In this document: positions 8,714 through 16,932 of the stretch, piece by piece | Layout: each line of letters begins with the position of its first letter | Position numbering within the stretch: the first letter of the stretch is position 1 | Assembly: GCA_024711065.1 (NCBI GenBank) | Contig: JANJTN010000202.1 | Span: 1-36,231 of the forward strand | Source of the DNA: a bacterium | GTDB taxonomy: Bacteria > Bacteroidota > Ignavibacteria > Kapaibacteriales > Kapaibacteriaceae | DNA: 36,231 bases | Direction of reading: 5' to 3' | The notes under the pieces: model-generated | The model's input: the letters and a program-made list of their open reading frames with translations, nothing else | Told to the model about the DNA's origin: nothing | Database searches by the model: none | Translations under genes and position numbers: made by a program

Positions 8714-8781
8714 CACGCCATTGGCGTGCCCGTGAGGCGTGAGGCGTGCCCGTGAGGCGTGCCCGCGAGGCGTGCCCGTGA
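8714..8781. repeat. Small hairpin plus 13-bp repeats GGCGTGCCCGTGA upstream of the RAYT gene
   Basis: CACGCC-ATT-GGCGTG (8714-8728) is a perfect 6-bp stem. It runs into repeats of GGCGTGCCCGTGA at 8723, 8743, 8756 (one change) and 8769, with a 7-bp partial copy at 8736. Upstream, ATGCCCGAGAG occurs twice (near 8682 and 8700). RAYT transposases act on REP-type hairpins next to their genes, so this is a candidate substrate region, but it also resembles the other word-like arrays of the window. Confidence 0.6.
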
Positions 8782-8838
8782 GGCGGATGGCGTGCGAGGG
8801 ATGTGTCACACCGCAGCGTGATATCCGCACGTGAATGA

Positions 8839-9378
8839 ATGATCCGTCAATATCCCAATCGAAAGAGTGTCCGCAATCGATTCCATCATTATGGACCAGG
8901 CACGACGCTCTTTGTCACATTCAATATTTCCCAGCGAGAGCATCTGCTCGGAAAGATTGTAAACGGCCGTATGCGCCTTTCTGATGCTGGTCTGATCGTA
9001 AACAAACAGATCGTGGCCATGGGCGAGCTTTCGTACATCAGGATACATGCCCATGTTGTGATGCCCGATCATGTACACGTGTTATTCACCATCCTTCACG
9101 AAGAGTCAGATAGCCGGTCAAATGCTCCTTCGTCTCAAAGAGTGTTCGGCCAGACACAGAGTCGTACGTGCTGGTCGGTGATGTCACAATTGAAGTCATG
9201 CTGTACAAAGGAAGTCTGGAAATCGATTCCGGCACTGCGGGGCCGCAAGATCTGGCATCGTGGCTTCCATGTTCGCATCGTCCGCGGAAGCATTCACCGC
9301 ATTGTGCAGTACATCCTCAACAACCCCCAGAACTGGGGTAAGAAGAAACGCCGGCGTAGGTCACGGGCAGGGGGTTAG
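8839..9378 (+). CDS. REP-associated tyrosine transposase (RAYT, IS200/IS605-like Y1 HUH enzyme)
   Basis: A 179-residue single-strand DNA transposase relative. The HUH metal site is visible as PDHVHVLF (His78 and His80). The nucleophile candidate is Tyr158 in the C-terminal helix VQYILNNP, typical of RAYTs. The C-terminus is strongly basic (KKKRRRRSR). The gene is more AT-rich than its neighbours, stands alone, and is preceded by hairpins and repeats that could be its REP targets. RAYTs are usually single-copy, domesticated and not flanked by IS ends; no terminal repeats are seen here. The middle segment (about residues 90-130) is less typical, so some decay is possible. Confidence 0.85.
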   Translation: MIRQYPNRKSVRNRFHHYGPGTTLFVTFNISQREHLLGKIVNGRMRLSDAGLIVNKQIVAMGELSYIRIHAHVVMPDHVHVLFTILHEESDSRSNAPSSQRVFGQTQSRTCWSVMSQLKSCCTKEVWKSIPALRGRKIWHRGFHVRIVRGSIHRIVQYILNNPQNWGKKKRRRRSRAGG

Positions 9379-9382
9379 ACCC

Positions 9383-9390
9383 TACCTTTG
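9383..9390 (+). promoter_or_regulatory. -7 box TACCTTTG before rnr
   Basis: TACCTTTG is an exact TAnnTTTG match ending three bases before the ATG at 9394. The position favours a leaderless rnr transcript. No -33 TTTG is seen. Confidence 0.5.
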
Positions 9391-9393
9391 TAC

Positions 9394-11805
9394 ATGCCCA
9401 AACTTCATGACCTGACCTCGCTCCGCGAGGATATTCTCGAGATCCTGAAACGCAGCGCTGCGCCGATGCAGATGCTGGACATTTCCAAACGGTTGCGCAT
9501 CCGATCCGGGACCGATGAATACGAATACCTGCGGGACGTCCTGACCAAGATGGCCGAAGAAGGCCTGATCAATCGGCATAGCCGCAGACGCTACTCCATC
9601 GGCCAGCGTGAGTCGGCCGGCTTCACCGGCACACTCTCCCTCTATCACGAAAGCGCAACGGTCGAAACAGGCGATGCCGACATCCCCACGATCCACATTC
9701 GGCGCCAACACCTGAATACGGCGCTGGACGGAGACGTGGTCACGGTAAAACCACATGCTCTTCGCGACGGAAAGAAGGTACGTGGCGAGGTGGTGGCGAT
9801 CGTCGAACGCTCCCCCCACCCGATCGCCGGGACCATCGAGTACGACGGCAGCTTCTTCTATCTGATCCCCGACGAGAGCAAGTACTACGTCGACTTCCTC
9901 GTATCCGAAAAGCGCTTGAACGGTGCCAAGCCCGGGGACAAGGTCGCCGCCCGGTTCGTGCGCTGGGAGCACGCCAATGCCTCACCCGAAGCCGAAGTCA
10001 CCGAGGTCCTCGGTCAATCCGGTCGAGCGATCGTGGAGTTCAACGCCATCATCCGCGAGTTCGGCCTGCCCGTCGAGTTCCCGAAGGCCGTCGAAGCCGA
10101 AGCGGCGCTCGGCAAGCCCCCTTCCAACAAGATCCCGGCCGGACGCACCGATCTGCGCGAAGAACTGATCATCACGATCGACCCGGATGATGCGCGCGAC
10201 TTCGACGACGCCTTGTCGCTCCGCAAACTCAAGAATGGCAACGTCGAGCTCGGCGTGCACATCGCCGACGTGTCCCACTACGTGCTTCCGGACACCGCAC
10301 TGGATACCGAAGCCCTCCGCCGCGGTAACAGCACCTACTTGGTGGACCGCGTAGTACCCATGCTTCCAGAGCATCTCTCCAACGATGTCTGCTCGCTGGT
10401 CCCGAACAAGCCACGCTTTGCCTTCTCGGTCTTCATGGAGTTCACCAAGGCCGGCGTCCGCAAACGCCATCGTATCGAAGAGACGGTGATCAAGAGCAAG
10501 CAGCGCTTTACGTATGATCAGGTCCAGAAGATCATCGAGGGGGCTAACCACGAGCACAAACCGCTGGTGATGGACCTGCATGCCCTGGCCCGCTCACTGT
10601 ATCAAAAGCGCATGAAGACCGGCGGGATCGATTTCGAGACCCAAGAGATCAAGTTCCTTCTGGACGAGAACAAGATGCCCATCGGCTCGGTGGTCAAAAC
10701 GCGGACGGATGCAACATCGTTGGTCGAAGAATGCATGCTGGCTGCCAACCAGGCTGTTGCGGAGCACTTGATCGAACTCAAAAAGCAGTGGAAGACCAAG
10801 GATACCCCACCACTGGTGTACCGCATTCACGAGCCGCCGGATCAGGATAAGATCAAGACCGCCGTTGATGTGGTTCGCGCTATGGGTGTGAATGCTCCGA
10901 GTGGCAAGCTGACCCCGCAACAGATCAACGCCATCCTCTCTGAAGTGGCCGACCGCCCCGAAAAGCAGGTCGTGCACACGCTCTTTCTGCGGTCGCAAAG
11001 CAAGGCCGTGTACGCGGAAACCAATGCGGGACACTTCGGTCTGGGATTCCCGGCCTATGCCCACTTTACGTCGCCGATCCGCCGCTATCCGGATCTCTTC
11101 GTACATCGCGCACTCAAAGAATACGCGAAGGGGGCTCCGTCGGCAAAACGCTGGAAGGAGCTCTACGGCAAGGCGGCCGACGTCAGCGACCATACCTCCG
11201 TTACCGAACGTGCCGCGGTGGATGCCGAGCGCGCATCGGTCAAACTGGCACAGACCATTCTTGCCCGCGAACACGTTGGCGAGACCTTTATCGGTTACGT
11301 GAATGGCGTTACATCGTTCGGTCTGTTCGTGATGCTGCGTGGACTGAACGTTGAAGGCCTGCTGCATATCAAGGATCTGGGCGACGATTACTATCTCTTC
11401 GATGAGTCGCGTTTCCGCCTGGTGGGCCGACGCACGAGACGCGTCTTGCAGTTCGGCACTGAGCTGACCGTGAAGATCGCCCGTGCCGATGTAGAGAAAC
11501 GTCAGATCGATCTCGGGCTCGTGCCCGAGGAACGCGCTGCCGGTAGCGAACAGCGAGGCGAGCAACGTAGCGAGCAGCGAGGGGATCGGCGTGGAAGAAC
11601 GCAGGGTGGCCGTAAGCGGTCCGCGCCGCAGGAGGCCCCGGCAACCGGCACCAAACGCAAGAAGCAGGGCGCAAAGGCACAGGACACCAAGGCACCAGGC
11701 ACCAAGGCACCAGGCACCAAGGCGCCAAGCGCCAAGGCACAAGGCACCAAGACCGCGGCCAAGAAGTCTGGCGGACGTTCCAAACGTCGATCCCGGGAGT
11801 CGTGA
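9394..11805 (+). CDS. rnr: Ribonuclease R (3'-5' exoribonuclease)
   Basis: The protein has an N-terminal winged-helix region, cold-shock-type OB folds (about 65-220), the RNB catalytic domain with the aspartate cluster Asp263, Asp269, Asp271 and Asp272 (DPDDARDFDD), and an S1 RNA-binding domain (about 629-715). It degrades structured RNA and takes part in RNA quality control. I chose the ATG at 9394, giving 803 residues, over the TTG two codons earlier, because the TTG lies within the -7 box. The C-terminal tail is low-complexity and basic: Glu/Gln/Arg repeats followed by five 15-bp units encoding variants of KAPGT. Its stop overlaps the next ATG by one base (TGATG). Confidence 0.95.
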   Translation: MPKLHDLTSLREDILEILKRSAAPMQMLDISKRLRIRSGTDEYEYLRDVLTKMAEEGLINRHSRRRYSIGQRESAGFTGTLSLYHESATVETGDADIPTIHIRRQHLNTALDGDVVTVKPHALRDGKKVRGEVVAIVERSPHPIAGTIEYDGSFFYLIPDESKYYVDFLVSEKRLNGAKPGDKVAARFVRWEHANASPEAEVTEVLGQSGRAIVEFNAIIREFGLPVEFPKAVEAEAALGKPPSNKIPAGRTDLREELIITIDPDDARDFDDALSLRKLKNGNVELGVHIADVSHYVLPDTALDTEALRRGNSTYLVDRVVPMLPEHLSNDVCSLVPNKPRFAFSVFMEFTKAGVRKRHRIEETVIKSKQRFTYDQVQKIIEGANHEHKPLVMDLHALARSLYQKRMKTGGIDFETQEIKFLLDENKMPIGSVVKTRTDATSLVEECMLAANQAVAEHLIELKKQWKTKDTPPLVYRIHEPPDQDKIKTAVDVVRAMGVNAPSGKLTPQQINAILSEVADRPEKQVVHTLFLRSQSKAVYAETNAGHFGLGFPAYAHFTSPIRRYPDLFVHRALKEYAKGAPSAKRWKELYGKAADVSDHTSVTERAAVDAERASVKLAQTILAREHVGETFIGYVNGVTSFGLFVMLRGLNVEGLLHIKDLGDDYYLFDESRFRLVGRRTRRVLQFGTELTVKIARADVEKRQIDLGLVPEERAAGSEQRGEQRSEQRGDRRGRTQGGRKRSAPQEAPATGTKRKKQGAKAQDTKAPGTKAPGTKAPSAKAQGTKTAAKKSGGRSKRRSRES
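11674..11748. repeat. 15-bp in-frame tandem repeat in the rnr tail
   Basis: Five units of the type AAGGCACCAGGCACC start at 11674, 11689, 11704, 11719 and 11734, the second and third identical. In frame they encode KAQDT, KAPGT, KAPGT, KAPSA and KAQGT. The DNA words resemble the intergenic arrays of this genome. Confidence 0.88.
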
Positions 11806-12329
11806 TGCGCGTGGTGTACTACGTTGCCGCCTCACTGGATGGCCGCATTGCAGATGCCGATCACAAGGTGGACTGGCTGAATCCATATGCAGCGGAAGAG
11901 CTCGGATTTCACGAGTTCATCCGCAACGTTGGCGTAGTGGTGATGGGTCGCAAGAGCTTCGATTTCGTACACGCCTACGGCTCATGGCCCTACGGAAGCA
12001 TCCCGGGCGTGGTGCTCACCCATCGCCCCCTTCCGGACTTTGACGCACCCATTCGCACCTACGATGCCGACCTCACACAACTGATCACGGAGCTCAAGCA
12101 CCAGACCGATCAGGACATCTGGATCGTGGGCGGCGGAGATGTGGCTGCTCAGTTCCTGGGTAAGGGGCTCATCGACGAAGTAGAGGTCTACACCATGCCC
12201 GTGATCCTTGGCGATGGACCACTACTCTTTGGGGACCAACCGCCAGAAGTCGAGCTGGTGATTGCCGAGTCAAAGACCTTTACGAATGGTGTGGTGATGA
12301 CCCTTTACCATCCAACGGTAAAGGCATAG
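11805..12329 (+). CDS. Dihydrofolate reductase family protein (RibD C-terminal-like)
   Basis: A 174-residue cytoplasmic protein of the DHFR-like/RibD C-terminal fold, seen in VVYYVAASLDGRIAD at the N-terminus, GRKSFDFV near the middle, and DIWIVGGGDVAAQFL, the nucleotide-binding glycine segment. The substrate is unknown; relatives such as YyaP and YwjB are uncharacterised NADPH-binding reductases. The ATG at 11805 overlaps the rnr stop by one base, so it is preferred to the GTG one codon upstream. The 3' end overlaps the convergent gene on the other strand by 25 bp. Confidence 0.87.
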   Translation: MRVVYYVAASLDGRIADADHKVDWLNPYAAEELGFHEFIRNVGVVVMGRKSFDFVHAYGSWPYGSIPGVVLTHRPLPDFDAPIRTYDADLTQLITELKHQTDQDIWIVGGGDVAAQFLGKGLIDEVEVYTMPVILGDGPLLFGDQPPEVELVIAESKTFTNGVVMTLYHPTVKA

Positions 12330-13636
12330 CCATCGTAAGAGTCCACATCGACTCCTGTAGACCATACGACAGCCGTCACGGGCCCATCGGCACGAAGATC
12401 AAGCCGTCCCGGTTCCGCCCACGTCGTAACCAGTCCCCATCCGTTGCCAACAAGACGCACGCTCTCCTGCGCCGGTATCCCGTTCACCGCGAGACCCGTT
12501 AACGCATCAACAGAACCCATGATGGCCACTTGATAGTTTGCCTTGAAAGGATTGGTGATGGATAGGGTGGATCGAGGGCGACCCGCGCCTACCGGTGGTA
12601 CGATCACCATGCTGGGATCCGGCAACTGCAGTGAATCCTCCGGCCGGCTGCTTTTGAAGCCCTGTGTATACAATGCCACGAGGAACGGCACATCTCCCAC
12701 CGCAAGCAGCGGAGCCGTCGAAACGGCGATCTCCTCGAAGCTACCGGGCTTGATCACATATGATGCGTCACCCACGGTGACCCGCACCTCTTGGCCGGCA
12801 GCGATCAACCGACATCGCATGGGTGCGAGGTCCGGACGGATCGGGATCACGTAGGCCCGGCCAAGTGTATTCACCGGCGGCAGGTGTTCCAGCAACACAT
12901 TGCAGGCTTCTACCTTCGCGGGAACATAGGCACAGCGGTGACCCGTGATCACAGACACCGGAGCTGAACTCCTGATCTCGACTCCTGTGAGATCGTTGAT
13001 GCTTGCAGTTGCCTCCAGCAGGTACGATGAGTGTGGTGGGATCGCCAGTTCCTGCAGTATCGCATCATCCTTGACGATCATCACCTGCGCAGGCTGATCG
13101 ATGGTGGTGATCGACGCTTGCGACATCAAGTCGGGCCCAAGGCGATCGTAGGACGCAAGAACGTATCTGGTGCCATACATTTCGGCAGGCAGAACGGAAA
13201 AGGCTTCCGTTGTCTGAAAGCGATGCGAGACCACCAGTAGTCGAATCTCTTCGGTCGACGCCACCCTGATCGGCGTCTGGAGATGTGTTGCAGCATCAAC
13301 GGTCTCTAGTTGCTCCGGCAGAAGGATCTCGACCGTCGACTCGGCCGGCACCTCTACCGTAGTATCAAGCAGCTCACCAGCGGTTATGGAAACGGTGCAC
13401 GGCTGGAATCCGGTGATGGTCAACCCGATCCGTACACTCTTGCGACTTGAGCCAAGGGGCTTGGTATTGCTGAGATCTGAGGAGTCGCTGTCAGCTGAGC
13501 GCAGACGACTTCGGGTCTCCTGCGGTGACGGCCTGAAGTTCGGCGGGATCGAGAACTCGAATCGTGTGCCCAGGTCCGTTGCGGCAGCTGATGCCGCTAG
13601 GAAGACATTGAACCAAAGGAGTAGGATCGTTCGCAT
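12305..13636 (-). CDS. Secreted IgGFc-binding-like protein of unknown function
   Basis: A 443-residue exported protein with a signal peptide ending near the ASAAA segment (residues 15-19). The remainder resembles the IgGFc-binding N-terminal domain found in many Bacteroidota surface proteins, with segments such as VLPAEMYGTRYVLASY, VISVITGHRCAYVP-like (VSVITGHRCAYVP) and LEHLPPVNTLGRAYVIP. No T9SS sorting domain is present at the C-terminus, so it may stay in the periplasm or use another route. Adhesion is a guess from family naming only. The best promoter of the window lies directly upstream, within an inverted repeat that includes the start codon. Confidence 0.75.
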   Translation of the reverse strand: MRTILLLWFNVFLAASAAATDLGTRFEFSIPPNFRPSPQETRSRLRSADSDSSDLSNTKPLGSSRKSVRIGLTITGFQPCTVSITAGELLDTTVEVPAESTVEILLPEQLETVDAATHLQTPIRVASTEEIRLLVVSHRFQTTEAFSVLPAEMYGTRYVLASYDRLGPDLMSQASITTIDQPAQVMIVKDDAILQELAIPPHSSYLLEATASINDLTGVEIRSSAPVSVITGHRCAYVPAKVEACNVLLEHLPPVNTLGRAYVIPIRPDLAPMRCRLIAAGQEVRVTVGDASYVIKPGSFEEIAVSTAPLLAVGDVPFLVALYTQGFKSSRPEDSLQLPDPSMVIVPPVGAGRPRSTLSITNPFKANYQVAIMGSVDALTGLAVNGIPAQESVRLVGNGWGLVTTWAEPGRLDLRADGPVTAVVWSTGVDVDSYDGYAFTVGW

Positions 13637-13660
13637 CGCAAACCTCTCGTGGTTGCGATG
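13634..13660. promoter_or_regulatory. Inverted repeat spanning start codon and -7 box of the IgGFc-like gene
   Basis: CATCGCAA(A)CC at 13634-13644 and GGTTGCGATG at 13651-13660 pair over 10 bp with one unpaired A and a 6-base loop. The left arm contains the complement of the start ATG, and the repeat covers the -7 box. It could be an operator; if transcription starts at the ATG the hairpin would not be in the mRNA. Confidence 0.5.
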
Positions 13661-13670
13661 AATCTACAAA
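13639..13670 (-). promoter_or_regulatory. Promoter TTTG-N20-GAGGTTTG for the IgGFc-like gene
   Basis: On the minus strand TTTG (13670-13667) is followed after exactly 20 bases by GAGGTTTG (13646-13639), which differs from TAnnTTTG at one position. The ATG comes two bases later. Both elements and the spacing agree with Bacteroidota housekeeping promoters. Confidence 0.6.
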
Positions 13671-13696
13671 ACATCTACCTCTGTGCTCGTTACCCG

Positions 13697-14629
13697 TCAG
13701 TGCCCAACGGTGGCCGCAGCGGACTCTAGCTGCGACATGTCGCGATCGGTAAGGCGGCTGCCACCTTCGAACCGGCGCGAATAATAGTCGGACTCGAGCG
13801 ATGAGATCGTAACGCCGTAGCGCGACGAAGCGTGGGCGAACAGGTTGTCGCCCAGGTACATGCCCACGTGCGTGATGCGGGCATAGCGGCGCGTCTTGAA
13901 GAACACCAGATCGCCGAACTGCAGTTCGGCAACATCCTTGATGCGCTGCCCCACGTCGTACTGCGTAGCCGCCGTACGCGGCAGCTCGATCTCGGCCGTG
14001 GAAGCATAGAGCATGCGGGTAAAGGCCGAACAATCGATACCGGTGCGTGCCGAACCGCCAAAGCGGTACTTGGTACCCAGCCAGTCCAGGATCACGTTCA
14101 TCAGCTGCTGCTTCTCCACCCCGGCCGCCGTCATGTCGTCGCCGTCGGCATCAACGTAATTCAGCCAGAGCGACTTGAACGTGCCGATATCAATGGGTTG
14201 CTCCTCGGGATTCTCCAACGCCAGCTCTTCCGGGTCCTCGCCTTCATCGCCGATCACGTTCCCGTTCTCATCCAGCTCGGGCGTGTCCACCAGCACATCG
14301 CCGATCTCTTCGGTCAGATCCTCGCCATCGGCTTCGATCTGGGCAGCCGCTTCACTCTGGATCATCGTGTCGGCAGCGAACTCCATGCCGGTCAGGCGGC
14401 ACAGCTCCGGCGATTGGGTGCGCATCAGGTTGAGCGCCTGGTTAGCCCCTTGCCGACGTCGCCCAGGGAGACGTTGCACGCGTTCGGTGGCTTCCTTGAG
14501 GGTCTTTTCCACGGTTTCCTTCGATGCCGGGGTCGCCGTCGAAGCACCCTTGGCCGCATCGGCGGTGAAGGGGGCTGCGGTGAAGGCCACCAGCATCAGG
14601 ATCAGGAGAAGTGCAGTTCTAACAGTCAT
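13697..14629 (-). CDS. NlpC/P60-family cell-wall peptidase
   Basis: A 310-residue exported protein with a signal peptide (hydrophobic 5-22), a charged, acidic middle region (about 95-150), and a C-terminal NlpC/P60 domain. The catalytic residues are Cys200 (GIDCSAF), His254 (ITHVGMYLG) and His266 (FAHASS). Such enzymes cleave peptide cross-links of peptidoglycan in the periplasm. The start overlaps the stop of the upstream solute-binding protein gene by 4 bp (ATGA), so the two are coupled. The pairing with a family 5 binding protein suggests cell-wall peptide release and recovery, but no permease genes are adjacent. Confidence 0.9.
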   Translation of the reverse strand: MTVRTALLLILMLVAFTAAPFTADAAKGASTATPASKETVEKTLKEATERVQRLPGRRRQGANQALNLMRTQSPELCRLTGMEFAADTMIQSEAAAQIEADGEDLTEEIGDVLVDTPELDENGNVIGDEGEDPEELALENPEEQPIDIGTFKSLWLNYVDADGDDMTAAGVEKQQLMNVILDWLGTKYRFGGSARTGIDCSAFTRMLYASTAEIELPRTAATQYDVGQRIKDVAELQFGDLVFFKTRRYARITHVGMYLGDNLFAHASSRYGVTISSLESDYYSRRFEGGSRLTDRDMSQLESAAATVGH

Positions 14630-16428
14630 GTATCCGAGCCATCAGTGTTCGAAGTCTGTGTCCGTTCATTGGACGACGTCTTGGTCACACGTTCTAGCAG
14701 CAGTCTGCCGGAACCATCCAGGTGGAATCCGTGGATCGTAGGCTGGGTGAGCCGTACGAGTACATCGTGGTACAAAAAGATCCATGGAGCCTCTTCGATG
14801 ATCCGCCGCTCCATGCGGTGATATCGGTCGGAACGTTCGGCAAAGGATAGCTTGGGCGACAGCGCCTCGCTGTACCATTGATCCAGTTCCGGGTCCGAGA
14901 TCTGCGTCGTGTTCGGTCCGTTCGGCGCGCGATTGGACGTCACGAATAACGCCAGAAAATTCTCGGGATCGGGGTAATCGCCGATCCAGCTGGTGCGCCA
15001 CATGGCCAGGTCTCCGTTGCGCACCATGGCCAGGTGCTGCGGGAAGTCCACCTGACGCAGTTCGACGTGAATGCCGATCTCGCGCCACTGCTGCTGAATG
15101 GCTTCGGCCACGCTGGCCGTACGAGGGTTGTTGCCCAGCTGCAGGAGCAGCGGTGGACATCCCTTGCCGTTCGGGAAGCCGGCCTGGGCCAGCAGCTCTC
15201 GGGCACGATCGGGATCGTAGCGGTAGCCCACGATCGTGGAATCGAAGCCCGGCATCGACGGAGGAAGCACGCCATGATGGGCGGGAATGCCGCGGCCGTA
15301 CAGAACGTAGGTCACGATCCGATGGCGATCGATGGCATAGTTCAGTGCCTGACGCAGCAAGCGCTGTGTTGCCAGCGGGACGGCCTTGGCTGCGGCGAAC
15401 GAGGTGTCCAACAGGATGCCGTAGTATTCCACGGACTGCGCTGCGGCACGATGCAGATGGAATCGTGTGTAGGGCTCTTTGAGTCCTCCACCGATCTCAT
15501 ACACCGACGGAGCAAAACTCGGATCGATGGACGTGACCACGTCATAGGTACCGCGAGTGAACTCGAGAAACTCGTTCTTCACATCGCGCAGGAACGTGAT
15601 CCGCACCGCGTTCAGATACGGAAGTCGCCGGCCAGTGGTATCGATCTTGTGAAAGCGAGCGTGGCGCTTGAGTACAAGCTCCACATCCTGCGTCCAGTGA
15701 TCGAAGGCGAACGGACCGGTACCGATCGGATGTTGTCCGAAGTCGGCACCATAGGTTTCGACCGCTTCACGTGGTACCACGTAGCCGTAGGGCATGGTCA
15801 ATACCACCAGGAAGGGGGCGAAGGGTTGCGTCAACCGGATCGTCAGCGTGGTGTCGTTCAGGGCGTTGATGCCAGAGATGTGGCTCGTTGCTCGTGGCTC
15901 GTGGCTCGTGGCTCGCTGCTCTCGTGTAGCGTCGTGGAAGTCTTGTGCGCCCTCGATACGCGTGCGGAAAGCCCAGAGGCCGGTAGACTTGGTGCGGGCA
16001 TCGCAGATGCGTTCCAGACTGTACTGCACGTCGTGCGCCGTTACGCGCCGCGAACGCTGGGAACCGAAGCAGGGATCCTCGTGGAACCACACGTCGCTCC
16101 GCAGGTGGAACGTCCACACCAGCCCCTTGTCATCAACCTCCCAGGATCGTGCGATCCCCGGAGCAACCTGCAGAGCCGAGTCCAGCTCGACCAGACCTGT
16201 GAACAGGTGGCCGGTGGCCCACACCGCCGATTGGTACGAAGCCAGAGCGGGATCCAGACTGCCAATTCCATCAGGCTCGTTATAACAGAACGTGTCTGAT
16301 GGCGAACGGTCCGTCGTTTCCGACGAACAGGCGCTGATCAGACCACTGAGAAGTGTGATCAAGACTGTCAAGGAACGGCGCGCAGCGGTGCCGCTTACCA
16401 ACAGGGTGAAGGGGTTCCACGTACGCAT
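14626..16428 (-). CDS. Family 5 (OppA/DppA-like) peptide-binding lipoprotein
   Basis: A 600-residue extracytoplasmic solute-binding protein. The N-terminus has a hydrophobic segment and lipobox ending LISAC, making Cys34 the lipidation site. Family features include TFHLRSDVWFHE, TAHDVQYSLERI and GTGPFAFDHW near the N-terminal half and YRYDPDRARELLAQAGFP in the C-terminal half. It would deliver oligopeptides or similar solutes to an ABC transporter; no permease or ATPase genes are in the window, so it is an orphan or serves a distant transporter. About residues 169-182 (EQRATSHEPRATSH) are encoded by a heptamer array, an insertion that looks foreign to the fold. Confidence 0.9.
   Translation of the reverse strand: MRTWNPFTLLVSGTAARRSLTVLITLLSGLISACSSETTDRSPSDTFCYNEPDGIGSLDPALASYQSAVWATGHLFTGLVELDSALQVAPGIARSWEVDDKGLVWTFHLRSDVWFHEDPCFGSQRSRRVTAHDVQYSLERICDARTKSTGLWAFRTRIEGAQDFHDATREQRATSHEPRATSHISGINALNDTTLTIRLTQPFAPFLVVLTMPYGYVVPREAVETYGADFGQHPIGTGPFAFDHWTQDVELVLKRHARFHKIDTTGRRLPYLNAVRITFLRDVKNEFLEFTRGTYDVVTSIDPSFAPSVYEIGGGLKEPYTRFHLHRAAAQSVEYYGILLDTSFAAAKAVPLATQRLLRQALNYAIDRHRIVTYVLYGRGIPAHHGVLPPSMPGFDSTIVGYRYDPDRARELLAQAGFPNGKGCPPLLLQLGNNPRTASVAEAIQQQWREIGIHVELRQVDFPQHLAMVRNGDLAMWRTSWIGDYPDPENFLALFVTSNRAPNGPNTTQISDPELDQWYSEALSPKLSFAERSDRYHRMERRIIEEAPWIFLYHDVLVRLTQPTIHGFHLDGSGRLLLERVTKTSSNERTQTSNTDGSDT
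15881..15922. repeat. In-frame heptamer array TGGCTCG within the solute-binding protein gene
   Basis: Six consecutive heptamers, TGGCTCG x4 with TTGCTCG and a final CTGCTCT, total 42 bp, which is exactly two turns of a 21-bp (7-residue) coding period. On the minus strand it is read as RATSHEP-type repeats, so the frame is kept. Confidence 0.88.
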
Positions 16429-16505
16429 GTAACGTGGCGAAAATCGGGAGCTTAGCGTGGATAGCCAATTAATTGATGTTCATGCTTGTGGAAGGTTCTC
16501 CACAG

Positions 16506-16513
16506 TATATTGC
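16506..16513 (+). promoter_or_regulatory. Possible -7 box TATATTGC before the efflux operon
   Basis: TATATTGC resembles the -7 box in the shorter form TAnnTTG, also seen at 23801 and 23826, and ends 7 bases before the ATG at 16521. It lies in the gap between divergent operons (16429-16520). Confidence 0.35.
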
Positions 16514-16520
16514 ACCCCTG

Positions 16521-16892
16521 ATGCTCCGAAACCTCATGATCTCCCTGGCGGCCTTGTTGATCGCCTTTGGTCCGGCTCTGCACGAACTGCAGAAGTTGCC
16601 GGCTATCCTGAGCCATTACGAGCATCACGTGCAAGTGCATGGAGAACAAGATCTTACGTTCTTCGAGTATCTGGTCTCGCACTTTGGCGAGCGCAGTCAT
16701 GCCGATGGCGACCACGCTTCGCTCCCCTTTCACGGAGATTCGGCCTGCCACGGCCACCTCTCGGTGGTCCCCACACCCGATGAGCCCCTTACCCTGACGG
16801 TACAGGTGGTTCACACCATCACGGTAGAGCCGTCCAGCGGACAGCCCTGTACCAGGGCGAACGGCATCTTCCAGCCCCCGCGTGTGAGCTGA
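16521..16892 (+). CDS. Small His-rich exported protein of the metal-efflux operon
   Basis: With the start at 16521 the protein has 123 residues: an N-terminal signal-like helix (MLRNLMISLAALLIAFG), a conserved-looking HELQKLPAILSHYEHH stretch, and many histidines across the middle (HVQVHGEQD, HADGDHA, HGDSACHGH). The frame is open back to 16473, but the ATG at 16521 puts the hydrophobic segment right at the N-terminus and follows a -7-like box. The gene lies 40 bp upstream of a CzcA-type pump on the same strand. A periplasmic metal-binding accessory is the natural inference; I know no characterised family for it. Confidence 0.7.
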   Translation: MLRNLMISLAALLIAFGPALHELQKLPAILSHYEHHVQVHGEQDLTFFEYLVSHFGERSHADGDHASLPFHGDSACHGHLSVVPTPDEPLTLTVQVVHTITVEPSSGQPCTRANGIFQPPRVS

Positions 16893-16932
16893 CGTTTCCG
16901 CGTCAGTTTTTCACCACCATAGGGGTTCGTTC

